Below are positions 1 to 7,285 of a stretch of 35,205 nt of DNA, piece by piece. The stretch is from a bacterium (GTDB lineage: Bacteria > Joyebacterota > Joyebacteria > Joyebacterales > Joyebacteraceae), in contig JALGZK010000021.1 in assembly GCA_025774935.1 (NCBI GenBank), forward strand, positions 1 through 35,205. Direction: 5' to 3'. Made by a program: the position numbers and the translations under genes. Each line of letters opens with the position of its first letter. Positions within the stretch are counted from its first letter, which is position 1. The notes under the pieces were generated by a model. It was not told the DNA's origin. It did not search any database and saw nothing but the letters and a program-made list of their open reading frames with translations.

Positions 1-195
1 GTGCCACGTGTTGTCCGGATTCTGCGTGACCGTCCACTCGATGTAGGTCGGCCCGGTCGCGATCCAGTTCCCGCTTCCCAGGATGCCGAAGTCAGTGCTC
101 ATGAGCATCCCGTAGTACGCGAACGCGCCCACGGGAATCAGCAGCAGCGACATGATGGCTATCGTCAACAGTCCGGAGCGCAATAGAAACCGCAT
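1..195 (-). CDS. Secreted protein of unknown function (N-terminal part only)
   Basis: The reading frame runs off the left edge of the window, so only the first 65 residues are seen. They begin with a classic signal peptide: Arg at positions 2 and 6, a hydrophobic core, then a VGAFA cleavage site near residue 26. The mature part starts with Tyr-Tyr-Gly and contains polar, aromatic-rich sequence ending in WTVTQNPDNTWH, which looks like the start of a beta-rich extracytoplasmic domain. The ATG at 193-195 is preceded by a purine-rich GAGGGGGGA ribosome binding site. It is divergent from the LysR gene and shares a 283-nt promoter region with it, so the regulator may control it. I do not recognise the family. 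Confidence 0.72.
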   Translation of the reverse strand, partial: MRFLLRSGLLTIAIMSLLLIPVGAFAYYGMLMSTDFGILGSGNWIATGPTYIEWTVTQNPDNTWH

Positions 196-264
196 TGAGG
201 TCCCCCCTCAGGTAGTGGCGGTCCCGTGCAGAGCCGCATCGATGTAGGATACAGACACACATGC

Positions 265-293
265 AATGTACCACATTACTTATGATGGGTCAA
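265..293 (-). promoter_or_regulatory. Sigma70-type promoter for the leftward secreted protein, overlapped by a dyad
   Basis: Read on the minus strand, TTGACC (288-293) and TACATT (265-270) are separated by exactly 17 bp. A perfect inverted repeat, AATGT-acc-ACATT (265-277), covers the -10 box and could bind a regulator such as the adjacent LysR protein. The boxes and dyad are seen directly; function is inferred. Confidence 0.5.
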
Positions 294-305
294 GGGGCAA
301 CAGGA

Positions 306-334
306 TTCCGTTGCAGTCGCGAAACGACTATATT
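306..334 (+). promoter_or_regulatory. Possible weak promoter for the LysR-type gene
   Basis: A good -10 box, TATATT (329-334), lies 17 bp downstream of a poor -35 box, TTCCGT (306-311), in the AT-rich part of the divergent region. It would give a leader of about 140 nt before the GTG start at 479. LysR-type genes usually autoregulate from such a divergent region. Confidence 0.3.
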
Positions 335-478
335 AGTGAACAACATTCAGCCCCTTGGCGACCCCTAACGTGCCTTCCGGCAGCCGGCTCACGGCGAGCA
401 CGCACCGGCCCTCCGCAGCCGACTGGTGACGCGATGCCCGGCCTTCTGCTATCCTCTCCGCACTTCAGGGGGTGGCGG

Positions 479-1405
479 GTGATTCTCGACAAGCGGATGC
501 GGGTCTTCCTGGCGGCGGCGGAAGCGGGAAGCTTCAGCCGGGCAGGGCGGCAGCTCTCGCTCAGCCAATCGGTCGTGAGCTTCCATGTCCACGCGCTCGA
601 GGAGGAACTCGGGGTGCGGCTCTTCAGGCGCGAGGGCAGGACGATCTCCCTCACGTCCGAGGGCGAGCTTCTCTTCCGCGAGGGGAGGAAGCTCGCTCAG
701 GCAGTACGCGAACTCGAGGAGCGATTCGCCGCGCAGTCGGAGGTGATCGCGCAGCGGATCTACCTCGCGGGAGACGCGCTCACTTGCGCGTTCACGCTGC
801 CGTGGACGCTCGCGGGATTCCGCGAGTCACATCCCGACGTCCTCTTCAACTACCAACACCTGGACGAGAGCGTGCTCCTCGACAAGCTCGTGCGCGGGGA
901 ACTCGACGTGGCTCTCGTCGGCCACCCGGTGAAGCATCGGAAGCTTGCGACCGAGGCGTGCTTCCAGGACGAGATCGTCCTCGTCGCCGCACTCGAAGCA
1001 GCTCAGGATCTCCTCACGCTCGAAGAGCTTCGCGGTCTCCCGCTCCTGTGGGCGACGAACGATCGCGGCCTCGAGCTCCTTCTATCCCGCGGACTCACGG
1101 ACGCAGGCCTCGCCGCCAAGAACCTCAACGTCTTCATGGAGGTCGAGAACCTAGCGATCCTGAAGACGTTCGTAAGGGCGGGGGTGGGCGTCGCGTTCCT
1201 CCCTCGCCTCGCGGTGGCGGACGAGCTCGGGTTCGGTCTCCTCAAGGAGGTCGACGTCGAGGGGCTCAGGCTCGAGCGCACGAACTACATCGTGTACCGG
1301 AAGGAGAAGGAGCCACGCGAGGTCGTCCGGAGCTTCCTCGACTTCGTGCGGGGGAGCGACTGGCAGGAGCTCGCGAGCGGTCGGGGACCGAAGCGCCGCA
1401 AGTAG
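479..1405 (+). CDS. LysR-family transcriptional regulator
   Basis: This is a DNA-binding transcription factor of 308 residues, the usual LysR length. The N-terminal winged helix-turn-helix (about residues 5-65) has the family pattern FLAAAEAGSFSRAGRQL, then SQSVVSFHV, LEEELGVRLF and LTSEGE. A periplasmic-binding-protein-like effector domain follows from about residue 90 to 295. I chose the GTG at 479 because AGGGGGT (467-473) sits at a good distance and the domain begins a few residues later. An in-frame ATG at 434 would add 15 residues with no domain content. It is divergent from a secreted protein and upstream of the hdr-flx operon, either of which it may control. The effector cannot be predicted from the sequence. 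Confidence 0.9.
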   Translation: MILDKRMRVFLAAAEAGSFSRAGRQLSLSQSVVSFHVHALEEELGVRLFRREGRTISLTSEGELLFREGRKLAQAVRELEERFAAQSEVIAQRIYLAGDALTCAFTLPWTLAGFRESHPDVLFNYQHLDESVLLDKLVRGELDVALVGHPVKHRKLATEACFQDEIVLVAALEAAQDLLTLEELRGLPLLWATNDRGLELLLSRGLTDAGLAAKNLNVFMEVENLAILKTFVRAGVGVAFLPRLAVADELGFGLLKEVDVEGLRLERTNYIVYRKEKEPREVVRSFLDFVRGSDWQELASGRGPKRRK

Positions 1406-1437
1406 TCCTCCGGCGCGCAAAGCGCGGGACGGCCTTT
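1405..1437 (+). terminator. Rho-independent terminator after the LysR gene
   Basis: A hairpin with an inner stem CGCGC-AAA-GCGCG (1414-1426) and an outer GTCC/GGAC clamp (1405-1408 with 1427-1430, 5-nt bulge) is followed by GGCC and a TTTT run at 1434-1437. It begins at the last base of the stop codon. Confidence 0.55.
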
Positions 1438-1573
1438 TCTCGAGCAGCCTCACATCGACGGTTTCGATGGACGGCGCCGGAGTGGCCGGGCGAGGTGAGG
1501 AGAGGCCCTGCGCAGCGGAGGCTCCCGCCCGGTCCCGGCACGGGAGTCGTCGCAGAGCCATCGGATTATTAGA

Positions 1574-1593
1574 TAACATAAGTAACATACAAT
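1574..1593 (+). repeat. Direct repeats upstream of the hdr-flx promoter
   Basis: TAACATA occurs at 1574-1580 and 1583-1589 (9-bp period). CATACAAT at 1586-1593 recurs at 1624-1631, where it forms the -10 region. The stretch is strikingly AT-rich for this genome and could be a regulator site or an UP element. No family-specific operator is recognised. Confidence 0.4.
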
Positions 1594-1603
1594 AGAAACA
1601 CTC

Positions 1604-1631
1604 TTGACATAACCCTTCGCGGTCATACAAT
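1604..1631 (+). promoter_or_regulatory. Strong sigma70-type promoter of the hdr-flx operon
   Basis: A perfect TTGACA -35 box (1604-1609), a 16-bp spacer and a TACAAT -10 box (1626-1631, 5 of 6 consensus) lie about 95 nt upstream of the first gene of the operon. The 319-nt gap between the LysR gene and the operon (1406-1724) otherwise holds the terminator at 1405-1437 and a GC-rich stretch with a weak CTCCCG/CGGGAG inverted repeat (1522-1546). I see no gene in it. Confidence 0.75.
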
Positions 1632-1724
1632 GGGGTTCCGCCGGTCACGGCCCCCCGGGGCCGGCCTTCAGCGGGAAACGCCGTGCGTCGACGGGAGTTT
1701 CCGTCTCTCACGAGGAATCCACAA

Positions 1725-2285
1725 ATGAGCTCACTCGATCAGGTCATGGCTACCTACGCCGAGTCCCTCTCCATGGACGTCGACCGTGACCGACTCCTGG
1801 GGATGATGCCGGGGATGCTCAAGCTCCTGGCTCTTCGTCCTGACAGGCGTGAGGCCATCTTCGGGATGATGCCGGGCATGATGGAGGACGCGGGCGTGAC
1901 GATGGACAAGGCGCTCGTGATGGACATGATGCCCTACGCCGCCGAGGTCCTGGGGGACCACCCGGAGCTCGGCGCGAAGATCATCGACGTGATGGTCGAG
2001 ATGATGGGCGTCTTCGGGATGCGGATGACGCCGGCGATGATCATGAAGATGATGCCGATCATGATGCCCCTGATGGCGAAGCACCCGAGGCTCATGCCGC
2101 CGTTCGTGAAGGCGATGCCGAAGATGATGGCGGAGCCATCGGAGCGGCCGGAGCCCACAGAGCCCACAGAGCCCACAGAGCTGACGGGGCCGACGGGGCC
2201 GACGGAACGGCCGGAGTCGGCCGAGCAGGCGGAGTCGAAGGAGCCCCGGGAGCCGGGGGAGGAGCTGGAGGAAGACCATGAGTAA
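1725..2285 (+). CDS. Methionine-rich triple-repeat protein, first gene of the hdr-flx operon
   Basis: This 186-residue protein has no signal peptide. Residues 18-135 form three gap-free tandem repeats with a 41-residue period. Met-Met-Pro falls at 27-29, 68-70 and 109-111; Arg/His-Pro at 38-39, 79-80 and 120-121; Met-Met closes each unit at 52-53, 93-94 and 134-135. About 30 methionines occur in the first 150 residues. The repeats look helical with Met-lined faces. The rest is an acidic Pro/Thr/Glu tail. GAGGA lies upstream of the ATG at 1725; an in-frame ATG at 1683 is less likely. The gene overlaps hdrC by 8 nt, so translation is coupled. I do not recognise a family. A role as an assembly factor, metal binder or small subunit of the Hdr complex is inference from position and composition. 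Confidence 0.8.
   Translation: MSSLDQVMATYAESLSMDVDRDRLLGMMPGMLKLLALRPDRREAIFGMMPGMMEDAGVTMDKALVMDMMPYAAEVLGDHPELGAKIIDVMVEMMGVFGMRMTPAMIMKMMPIMMPLMAKHPRLMPPFVKAMPKMMAEPSERPEPTEPTEPTELTGPTGPTERPESAEQAESKEPREPGEELEEDHE
1776..2129 (+). repeat. Three 123-bp coding repeats (41 codons each)
   Basis: The DNA behind the three protein repeats starts at 1776, 1899 and 2022 with an exact 123-bp period and no indels. ATG-ATG-CCG occurs once near the start of each unit. The units have diverged in sequence but keep register, so this is an old internal triplication under selection for length. Confidence 0.75.
2152..2200 (+). repeat. 9-bp microrepeats encoding the Pro/Thr/Glu tail
   Basis: AGCCCACAG occurs three times in tandem (2152-2178), then GACGGGGCC twice (2183-2200). 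Both are in frame and code for the EPT and GPT repeats of the acidic tail. Such 9-bp units can gain or lose copies by slippage without breaking the frame, so tail length may vary between strains. Confidence 0.7.
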
Positions 2286-2964
2286 GGTCGAGACGAAGCG
2301 ACTCCGACGGGAACTCTATCCCGAGCTCCGGGAGCTCACGTTCGGGTTCGTGAGCGATCTCGAGAAGTGCATGCAGTGCGGGAAGTGCGTGGGCGCGTGC
2401 CCAGCCGCCGCTGTCACGGCATACAACTCGCGGAGGATGATCCACGACATCAAGTCCGGGAACCTCCAGGACGTCATCGAGTCCGAGGAGCTGTGGTCCT
2501 GCTTCTTCTGCTCGACCTGTTACGCGAGCTGTCCGAAGGACATCAACTTCCCCTTCACCGTTGCGATGCTCCGCTACGCGTCGCTCTACGCGGGCTACGG
2601 CGCGGAGTACGTGAAGAAGATCATCCCATACGCGCAGGACTACTACGCCCGCGGGCTCACGGTCCTCCAGCCCGAGAAGAACCCCCTCGTGATCGCGAGA
2701 CGCAAGGCCAACTCCGGCACGAGCGGCGAGATGGGGGACATCCGGGAGAAGATGGGGATGCCGCGAGAGAGGACGGTCTCCGACGAGGCCCTCGCCGAGG
2801 TCCAGTTCATCTCCGACGTGAGCGGGATGACCAAGCTCATGAAGCGGATGCTCGACAGGCGGGACGCGGCGCCCAAGACCCGAGAGCGGCTCGAGAACGT
2901 CGACACGGTGAAGACGCGCGAAGGGAAGTTCGCGGGGTTCCCCGAGGAGCAAGAGAATGCCTAG
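2278..2964 (+). CDS. hdrC: Heterodisulfide reductase-like subunit C (HdrC)
   Basis: This is the Fe-S electron-transfer subunit of a cytoplasmic HdrABC-type complex, passing electrons between HdrA and HdrB. The 228-residue protein has two complete [4Fe-4S] motifs: Cys31, 34, 37, 41 (CMQCGKCVGACP) and Cys75, 78, 81, 85 (CFFCSTCYASCP), followed by the helical HdrC C-terminus. It has no membrane segments, so it is the soluble HdrC type rather than the membrane HdrE/DsrM type. The ATG lies inside the end of the preceding gene, and the stop overlaps hdrB by 8 nt. The order hdrC-hdrB-hdrA with overlapping ends indicates one co-translated complex. The physiological disulfide substrate cannot be deduced; in bacteria it is probably not CoM-S-S-CoB. 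Confidence 0.92.
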   Translation: MSKVETKRLRRELYPELRELTFGFVSDLEKCMQCGKCVGACPAAAVTAYNSRRMIHDIKSGNLQDVIESEELWSCFFCSTCYASCPKDINFPFTVAMLRYASLYAGYGAEYVKKIIPYAQDYYARGLTVLQPEKNPLVIARRKANSGTSGEMGDIREKMGMPRERTVSDEALAEVQFISDVSGMTKLMKRMLDRRDAAPKTRERLENVDTVKTREGKFAGFPEEQENA

Positions 2965-4000
2965 ACCCGAGGTGATGGCGAGAATCCCCGTCGACGACGA
3001 GTACTTCCTGTTCAGGTCGTGCGTCGCATCGAACAAGTACCCCGGCATGGAGTCCTCGACGAAGGAGGTCTTCGAGAGGATCGGCGTCGGGCTCAGGGAG
3101 TCAGACGACCAGACCTGCTGCGCGGGGTTCATCACGTTCACTTCGGTGGCGGAGGTGACGGCGACGATGCCGGCGGTGGCGAGGAACCTGTCGATCCCGG
3201 ACCAGGCCGGGCTCAACACGGTGACGATGTGCAACGGGTGCTACACGTTCCTCACGGAGTTCGGGCACTTCCTGCAGCACAACCCACCGATCATGGGCAA
3301 GGTCAACGAGATGCTCTCGATGGTCGGTCGCGAGTACACGGGGGAGAGCCAGGTGCTGCACATGATCGACGTGCTGCCGAAGCTCCAGGACCGGATCGCC
3401 GAACAGATCGTCCGGCCTCTCAAGGGCATCAGGTTCGCGACACACTACGGGTGCCACTACCTCTACGGGTTCAAGAAGGACGCGATCGACGATCCGTTCA
3501 CACCCACGGTGGTGGAGGACCTCATCGAGGTGGCGGGCGGAACGCCCGTCGACTACCCCGAGGCGAGAACGTGCTGCGGGAGCGGGCTCACGCAGGTCGT
3601 CATCCACAAGGAGGACCTGTCGCTTCCGCACATGAAGGCGAAGTTCGATTCCCTGAAGGAGGCCGACGTCGACGCCATCGTCGTCGTCTGCCCCTACTGC
3701 CTGACGATCCTCGACCGCGGCCAGGCGAAGATGGTGGACCGCGGGATCGCCCAGCACGAGGTTCCCGTCCTCTACATCACGCAGCTCCTCGGGCTCGCGA
3801 TGGGGATGGATCCCGTCAAGCTCGGGCTCGGGGCAAACGTGACGTCGGCGAAGAAGTTCCTCGACAAGCTCGAGCGGCTCGACAGGTCACGGGCGACGGC
3901 CCAGGCAGCGAGGGGCGGCGTGCCGCGAAGCCCGCAGAGTCCGGCGAGCTCGCCGAGTGGGGAGACCACCGGCGACGGGGGGGAGGCCGCCAATGCGTAA
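2957..4000 (+). CDS. hdrB: Heterodisulfide reductase-like subunit B (HdrB), two CCG domains
   Basis: HdrB is the catalytic subunit that reduces the disulfide (or an unknown bacterial equivalent) on non-cubane [4Fe-4S] clusters. Both cysteine-rich CCG signatures are intact. The first is Cys22-x31-Cys54Cys55-x36-Cys92-x2-Cys95, matching the family spacing. The second is CxHYLYG..., then x39 to a CC pair and x37 to CPYC. At 347 residues it is longer than typical HdrB (about 290-300), because it ends in a Ser/Pro/Gly/Ala-rich tail of about 40 residues that looks disordered. The start overlaps hdrC and the stop overlaps hdrA. Intact CCG motifs imply a catalytically competent enzyme. Confidence 0.92.
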   Translation: MPRPEVMARIPVDDEYFLFRSCVASNKYPGMESSTKEVFERIGVGLRESDDQTCCAGFITFTSVAEVTATMPAVARNLSIPDQAGLNTVTMCNGCYTFLTEFGHFLQHNPPIMGKVNEMLSMVGREYTGESQVLHMIDVLPKLQDRIAEQIVRPLKGIRFATHYGCHYLYGFKKDAIDDPFTPTVVEDLIEVAGGTPVDYPEARTCCGSGLTQVVIHKEDLSLPHMKAKFDSLKEADVDAIVVVCPYCLTILDRGQAKMVDRGIAQHEVPVLYITQLLGLAMGMDPVKLGLGANVTSAKKFLDKLERLDRSRATAQAARGGVPRSPQSPASSPSGETTGDGGEAANA

Positions 4001-5999
4001 GATCGGCGTCTTCGTCTGCCACTGCGGGACCAACATCGCCGACATGGTCGACGTCGAGAAGGTCGTCGCGGCCTCGGGGAGGATCCCCGAGGTCAGGTAC
4101 GCGGTCGACTACCAGTTCACGTGCTCGGCTCCAGGCCAGGACCAGATCAAGGACGCGATCCGCGAGCACAACCTCGACGGTGTGGTGGTTGCCGCGTGCT
4201 CCCCGAGGATGCACGAGACCACCTTCAGGAACGCCGTCGGGAGCGCCGGGATGAACCCTTACCTCGTGGAGATGGCGAACATCCGCGAGCACGACTCATG
4301 GGTCGCGAGCGACCGGGACGAGGCGACGAGGAAGGCGATCGACCTCGTGAGAATGAAGGTGAAGAAGGTCGCGAAGCTCGAGCCCCTCGAGGAGATCGTC
4401 CTCCCCGTTACCAGGAGGGCGCTCGTCATCGGCGGGGGCGTGGCGGGCATCCAGGCCGCGCTCGACATCGCGAACACCGGAGTCGAGGTCGTACTCGTCG
4501 AGAAGACGCCGTCGATCGGCGGGCACATGGCCCAGTACGACAAGACGTTTCCCACGCTCGACTGCGCCTCCTGCATCCTGACGCCGCGCATGGTCGAGGC
4601 CGCCATCCATCCGAAGATCACGATTCACACGTTCAGCGAGGTCGTCGAGTCGAGCGGCTTCGTCGGCGCATACGAGGTGAAGATCAGGAAGAAGGCCCGC
4701 TCGGTCGACCTCGTGAAGTGCACGGGGTGCGCCGACTGTCTGGAGAAGTGCCCGGTGAAGGTCCCCTCCGAGTTCGAGGCGGGGCTCGCCGAACGCGGCG
4801 CCATCTACCGCCCGTTCCCGCAGGCCGTCCCGAACGTCCCGGTCATCGACCGGGAGCACTGCACCTACTTCCTGAAGGACGGGAAGTGCGGAATCTGCCA
4901 GAAGGTCTGCCCGACCGACGCCATCGACTTCACGGTCGAGGACGAGATCGTTACCGAGAAGGTCGGCGCCATCGTGGTCGCGACGGGGTTCCACTTCTAC
5001 GACGCCGCCAACTACACCGAGTACGGCTACGGCCGCTATCCCGACGTCATCAGCTGGCTCCAGTTCGAGCGGCTGACGAATGCGTCGGGCCCGACGAGCG
5101 GGAAGCTCGTGCGTCCTTCGAACGGAGAGGCGCCGCAGACGATCGTGTTCATCCACTGCGTGGGGTCGCGCGACCCCTCGAAGGGCTTCCCGTACTGCTC
5201 GAGGGTCTGCTGCATGGCGACGGCGAAGCACGCGGTCATCGCGCGCTCGAAGCTGCCGGACGCGGAAATCTTCTCGTTCTACATCGACATCCGGGCCGCC
5301 GGGAAGGGCTACGAGGAGTTCGTCCGCCGCGCGATCGAGCAGGAGGACATCGAGTTCATCAAGGGCCGGCCGGCGAGGGTCATCGAGAAGAACGGGAAGC
5401 TCGTCGTGCGCTCGGAGGACGCGTTCTCCGGACGTCCGATCGAGGTCGAGGCCGACCTGGTCGTTCTCACCAACGGCGCGCAGGCCCAGGACGAGGCGCC
5501 CGAGCTCGCCCAGACGCTGGGAATCGGCTACGACCAGTACGGGTTCTTCAGCGAGCTGCACCCGAAGCTCCGGCCGGTCGAGACGAACAAGGCGGGGGTC
5601 TTCCTCGCGGGCATGTGCCAGGGACCGAAGGACATTCCCGAGTCCGTCTCGCAGGCGTCGGCCGCGGCGGCCAAGGCCCTCGAGATTCTCTCGAAGGACG
5701 AGCTCTCGCGCGAGCCGCAGGTCGCCGAGGTGAACCCATTCCGCTGCACCGGCTGCATGGACTGCATGGAGGTCTGCTTCTACACCGCCATCGAGGAAGA
5801 CGAGTTTATGCGCCGGAAGGTCGCCAAGGTCAACCCGGGCGTCTGTCAGGGCTGCGGCGCGTGCGTCGCGGCGTGCATGGACGGTGCGCTCGAGATGAAG
5901 ATCTTCAACGACGAGCAGATCTACGCCGAGATCACCGGGCTCTTCGCGATCCCGAAGGGAGCGCGCAAGGCCGGCGGCGGGGAGAGCGCCCATGGGTAA
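3993..5999 (+). CDS. hdrA: Heterodisulfide reductase-like subunit A (HdrA), FAD electron-bifurcating subunit
   Basis: HdrA is the flavin subunit that, in characterised complexes, bifurcates electrons between ferredoxin and the disulfide branch. The 668-residue protein begins with the family's N-terminal FVCHCGTNIADMVDVEKV. A Rossmann FAD site GGGVAG follows near residue 145, then PSIGGHMAQYDKTFPTLDC..C. Four Fe-S motifs are present: CTGCADCLEKCP, CGICQKVCP, CTGCMDCMEVC and CQGCGACVAAC. Some archaeal HdrA proteins use selenocysteine in the region after GGHMAQ, but here the codons are ordinary Cys. The ATG at 3993 follows GGGGGGAGG; an upstream in-frame ATG at 3957 lacks a ribosome site and would overlap hdrB further. 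The stop overlaps flxD by 8 nt. Confidence 0.94.
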   Translation: MRKIGVFVCHCGTNIADMVDVEKVVAASGRIPEVRYAVDYQFTCSAPGQDQIKDAIREHNLDGVVVAACSPRMHETTFRNAVGSAGMNPYLVEMANIREHDSWVASDRDEATRKAIDLVRMKVKKVAKLEPLEEIVLPVTRRALVIGGGVAGIQAALDIANTGVEVVLVEKTPSIGGHMAQYDKTFPTLDCASCILTPRMVEAAIHPKITIHTFSEVVESSGFVGAYEVKIRKKARSVDLVKCTGCADCLEKCPVKVPSEFEAGLAERGAIYRPFPQAVPNVPVIDREHCTYFLKDGKCGICQKVCPTDAIDFTVEDEIVTEKVGAIVVATGFHFYDAANYTEYGYGRYPDVISWLQFERLTNASGPTSGKLVRPSNGEAPQTIVFIHCVGSRDPSKGFPYCSRVCCMATAKHAVIARSKLPDAEIFSFYIDIRAAGKGYEEFVRRAIEQEDIEFIKGRPARVIEKNGKLVVRSEDAFSGRPIEVEADLVVLTNGAQAQDEAPELAQTLGIGYDQYGFFSELHPKLRPVETNKAGVFLAGMCQGPKDIPESVSQASAAAAKALEILSKDELSREPQVAEVNPFRCTGCMDCMEVCFYTAIEEDEFMRRKVAKVNPGVCQGCGACVAACMDGALEMKIFNDEQIYAEITGLFAIPKGARKAGGGESAHG

Positions 6000-6435
6000 G
6001 GAGAAGGACCGGGGCTACGATCCCGTGATCGTCGGGCTCCTCTGCAACTGGTGCACGTACGCCGGCGCCGACCTCGCGGGCACGACGCGGATCAAGCACC
6101 CGCAGAACATGCGCGCGATCCGGATCCCGTGCTCCGGCAGGGTCAGCCCTCACTTCCTCTTCACGTCGCTCTTTCAGGGGGCGGACGGCGTCTTCATCGG
6201 CGGGTGCCACCCGGCCGACTGCCACTATACCTCCGGCAACTACTACGCGCGGCGCCGCTTCGCGCTGATGAAGTCGCTCCTGGACTTCGTCGGCATCGAA
6301 CCCGACCGGCTGAGGCTGGAGTGGGTCTCGGCGTCGGAGGGCGACCGGTTCGCCGAGGTCGTGACGGAGTTCACCGAGGGCGTGAAGGCTCTCGAGCGCC
6401 CGCACTCCCTGAAACGCGACGGTCTGGAGAGCTGA
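5992..6435 (+). CDS. flxD: FlxD / MvhD-type [2Fe-2S] electron-transfer subunit
   Basis: This 147-residue protein belongs to the methyl-viologen-reducing hydrogenase delta-subunit (MvhD) family. It connects HdrA to the electron donor module: a hydrogenase in methanogens, or FlxABC in NADH-linked bacterial complexes. The family's cysteine pattern is visible: CNWCTYAGAD, the Cys of PCSGRV, and GCHPADCHY, which together bind a [2Fe-2S] cluster. No hydrogenase large subunit is nearby and FlxC, FlxB and FlxA follow directly, so the NAD(P)H-linked version is favoured. The start overlaps hdrA; the gap to the next gene is 1 nt. Confidence 0.9.
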   Translation: MGKEKDRGYDPVIVGLLCNWCTYAGADLAGTTRIKHPQNMRAIRIPCSGRVSPHFLFTSLFQGADGVFIGGCHPADCHYTSGNYYARRRFALMKSLLDFVGIEPDRLRLEWVSASEGDRFAEVVTEFTEGVKALERPHSLKRDGLES

Positions 6436-6436
6436 G

Positions 6437-7285
6437 ATGATCGACCGCATTCGTGACACGGCCAGACGCTGGCTCGCCGACGGCATCGTCGACGTCTTCC
6501 TCGGATTCCGGAAGCGTCCGGACGGCACGGTCGTCCCCGTGAGGATCCGGGACGCGGGTGAGGCCGACGGTCTCTTCTTCGGCGACGGCTGCGTCCACAA
6601 CCTGATGGGCCTCGTCGACCTCAGGAGTGAGGAGAAGGTCGGCGTGCTCCTGAAGGGCTGCGACGGGCGGGCGTTCGTCCAGCTCGCGATCGAGGGCGAG
6701 GCCGACCGCGGCCGTTTCAAGGTGCTGGGAGTCGTCTGCCCGGGCCTCTCCTCGAACGGTTCGCTCGAGGAGAAGTGCGAGACCTGCCGCTACAACACGC
6801 CGCCGGTCTACGACGAGCTCGTGAAGGAAGACGGAGTGGAGTCGTGGGAGAAGGGCCCCGTCGCCGACGGGCTGGCCGAGGTCGAGTCGATGTCGCATCC
6901 GGTGCGCGCCGCCTACTTCAAGAACGAGTTCGACAGGTGCATACGATGCTACGCCTGCCGCGACATCTGTCCGCTCTGCTACTGCGAGGAGTGCGTGACG
7001 GAGAAGTCGCGGCCGCAGTGGGTCGAGGTCGGGGTCAAGACATCCTCGAACTTCTACTGGCATCTGATCCGGGCGTACCACCTCGCCGGGCGCTGCGTCG
7101 CCTGCGGCGAATGTGACCGCGCGTGCCCGGTGGACATCCCGCTCAAGTACTTGAACCGGAAGCTGAGCCGAGAGGTCGAGGAGCTCTTCGACTACGTGCC
7201 GGGTACCGACCCGGACGCCACGCCGGTCCTCCTCGAGTTCAAGGAGGACGAGGAACACGTCCTCTGTCCCGGAGACGAATCATGA
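6437..7285 (+). CDS. flxC: FlxC-like multi-[4Fe-4S] protein
   Basis: A 282-residue cytoplasmic Fe-S protein that probably relays electrons inside the Flx module. The N-terminal half resembles Fe-S hydrogenase/dehydrogenase beta-type subunits, with Cys in GDGCVHN, KGCDGR, VVCPGL and CETCRYN. The C-terminal half has two ferredoxin motifs: a crowded CIRCYACRDICPLCYCEEC and a canonical CVACGECDRACPVDIP. The cysteine content implies at least three clusters. The 4-nt ATGA overlap with the next gene indicates translational coupling. The family assignment rests on Cys motifs and gene order; the letter C rather than B is by order relative to the known flx cluster. Confidence 0.8.
   Translation: MIDRIRDTARRWLADGIVDVFLGFRKRPDGTVVPVRIRDAGEADGLFFGDGCVHNLMGLVDLRSEEKVGVLLKGCDGRAFVQLAIEGEADRGRFKVLGVVCPGLSSNGSLEEKCETCRYNTPPVYDELVKEDGVESWEKGPVADGLAEVESMSHPVRAAYFKNEFDRCIRCYACRDICPLCYCEECVTEKSRPQWVEVGVKTSSNFYWHLIRAYHLAGRCVACGECDRACPVDIPLKYLNRKLSREVEELFDYVPGTDPDATPVLLEFKEDEEHVLCPGDES

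Noticed and set aside
2092-3234. Long antisense reading frames opposite hdrC, hdrA, the molybdenum hydroxylase and other genes
   Set aside because: They are by-products of GC-rich codon bias: low-complexity Arg/Leu/Asp/Val-rich translations with no domains, no ribosome sites, and lying opposite clearly real genes.
3993-5999. Selenocysteine in HdrA or FlxD, as in some methanogens
   Set aside because: All expected positions in HdrA and FlxD are encoded by ordinary Cys codons and the frames have no internal TGA.
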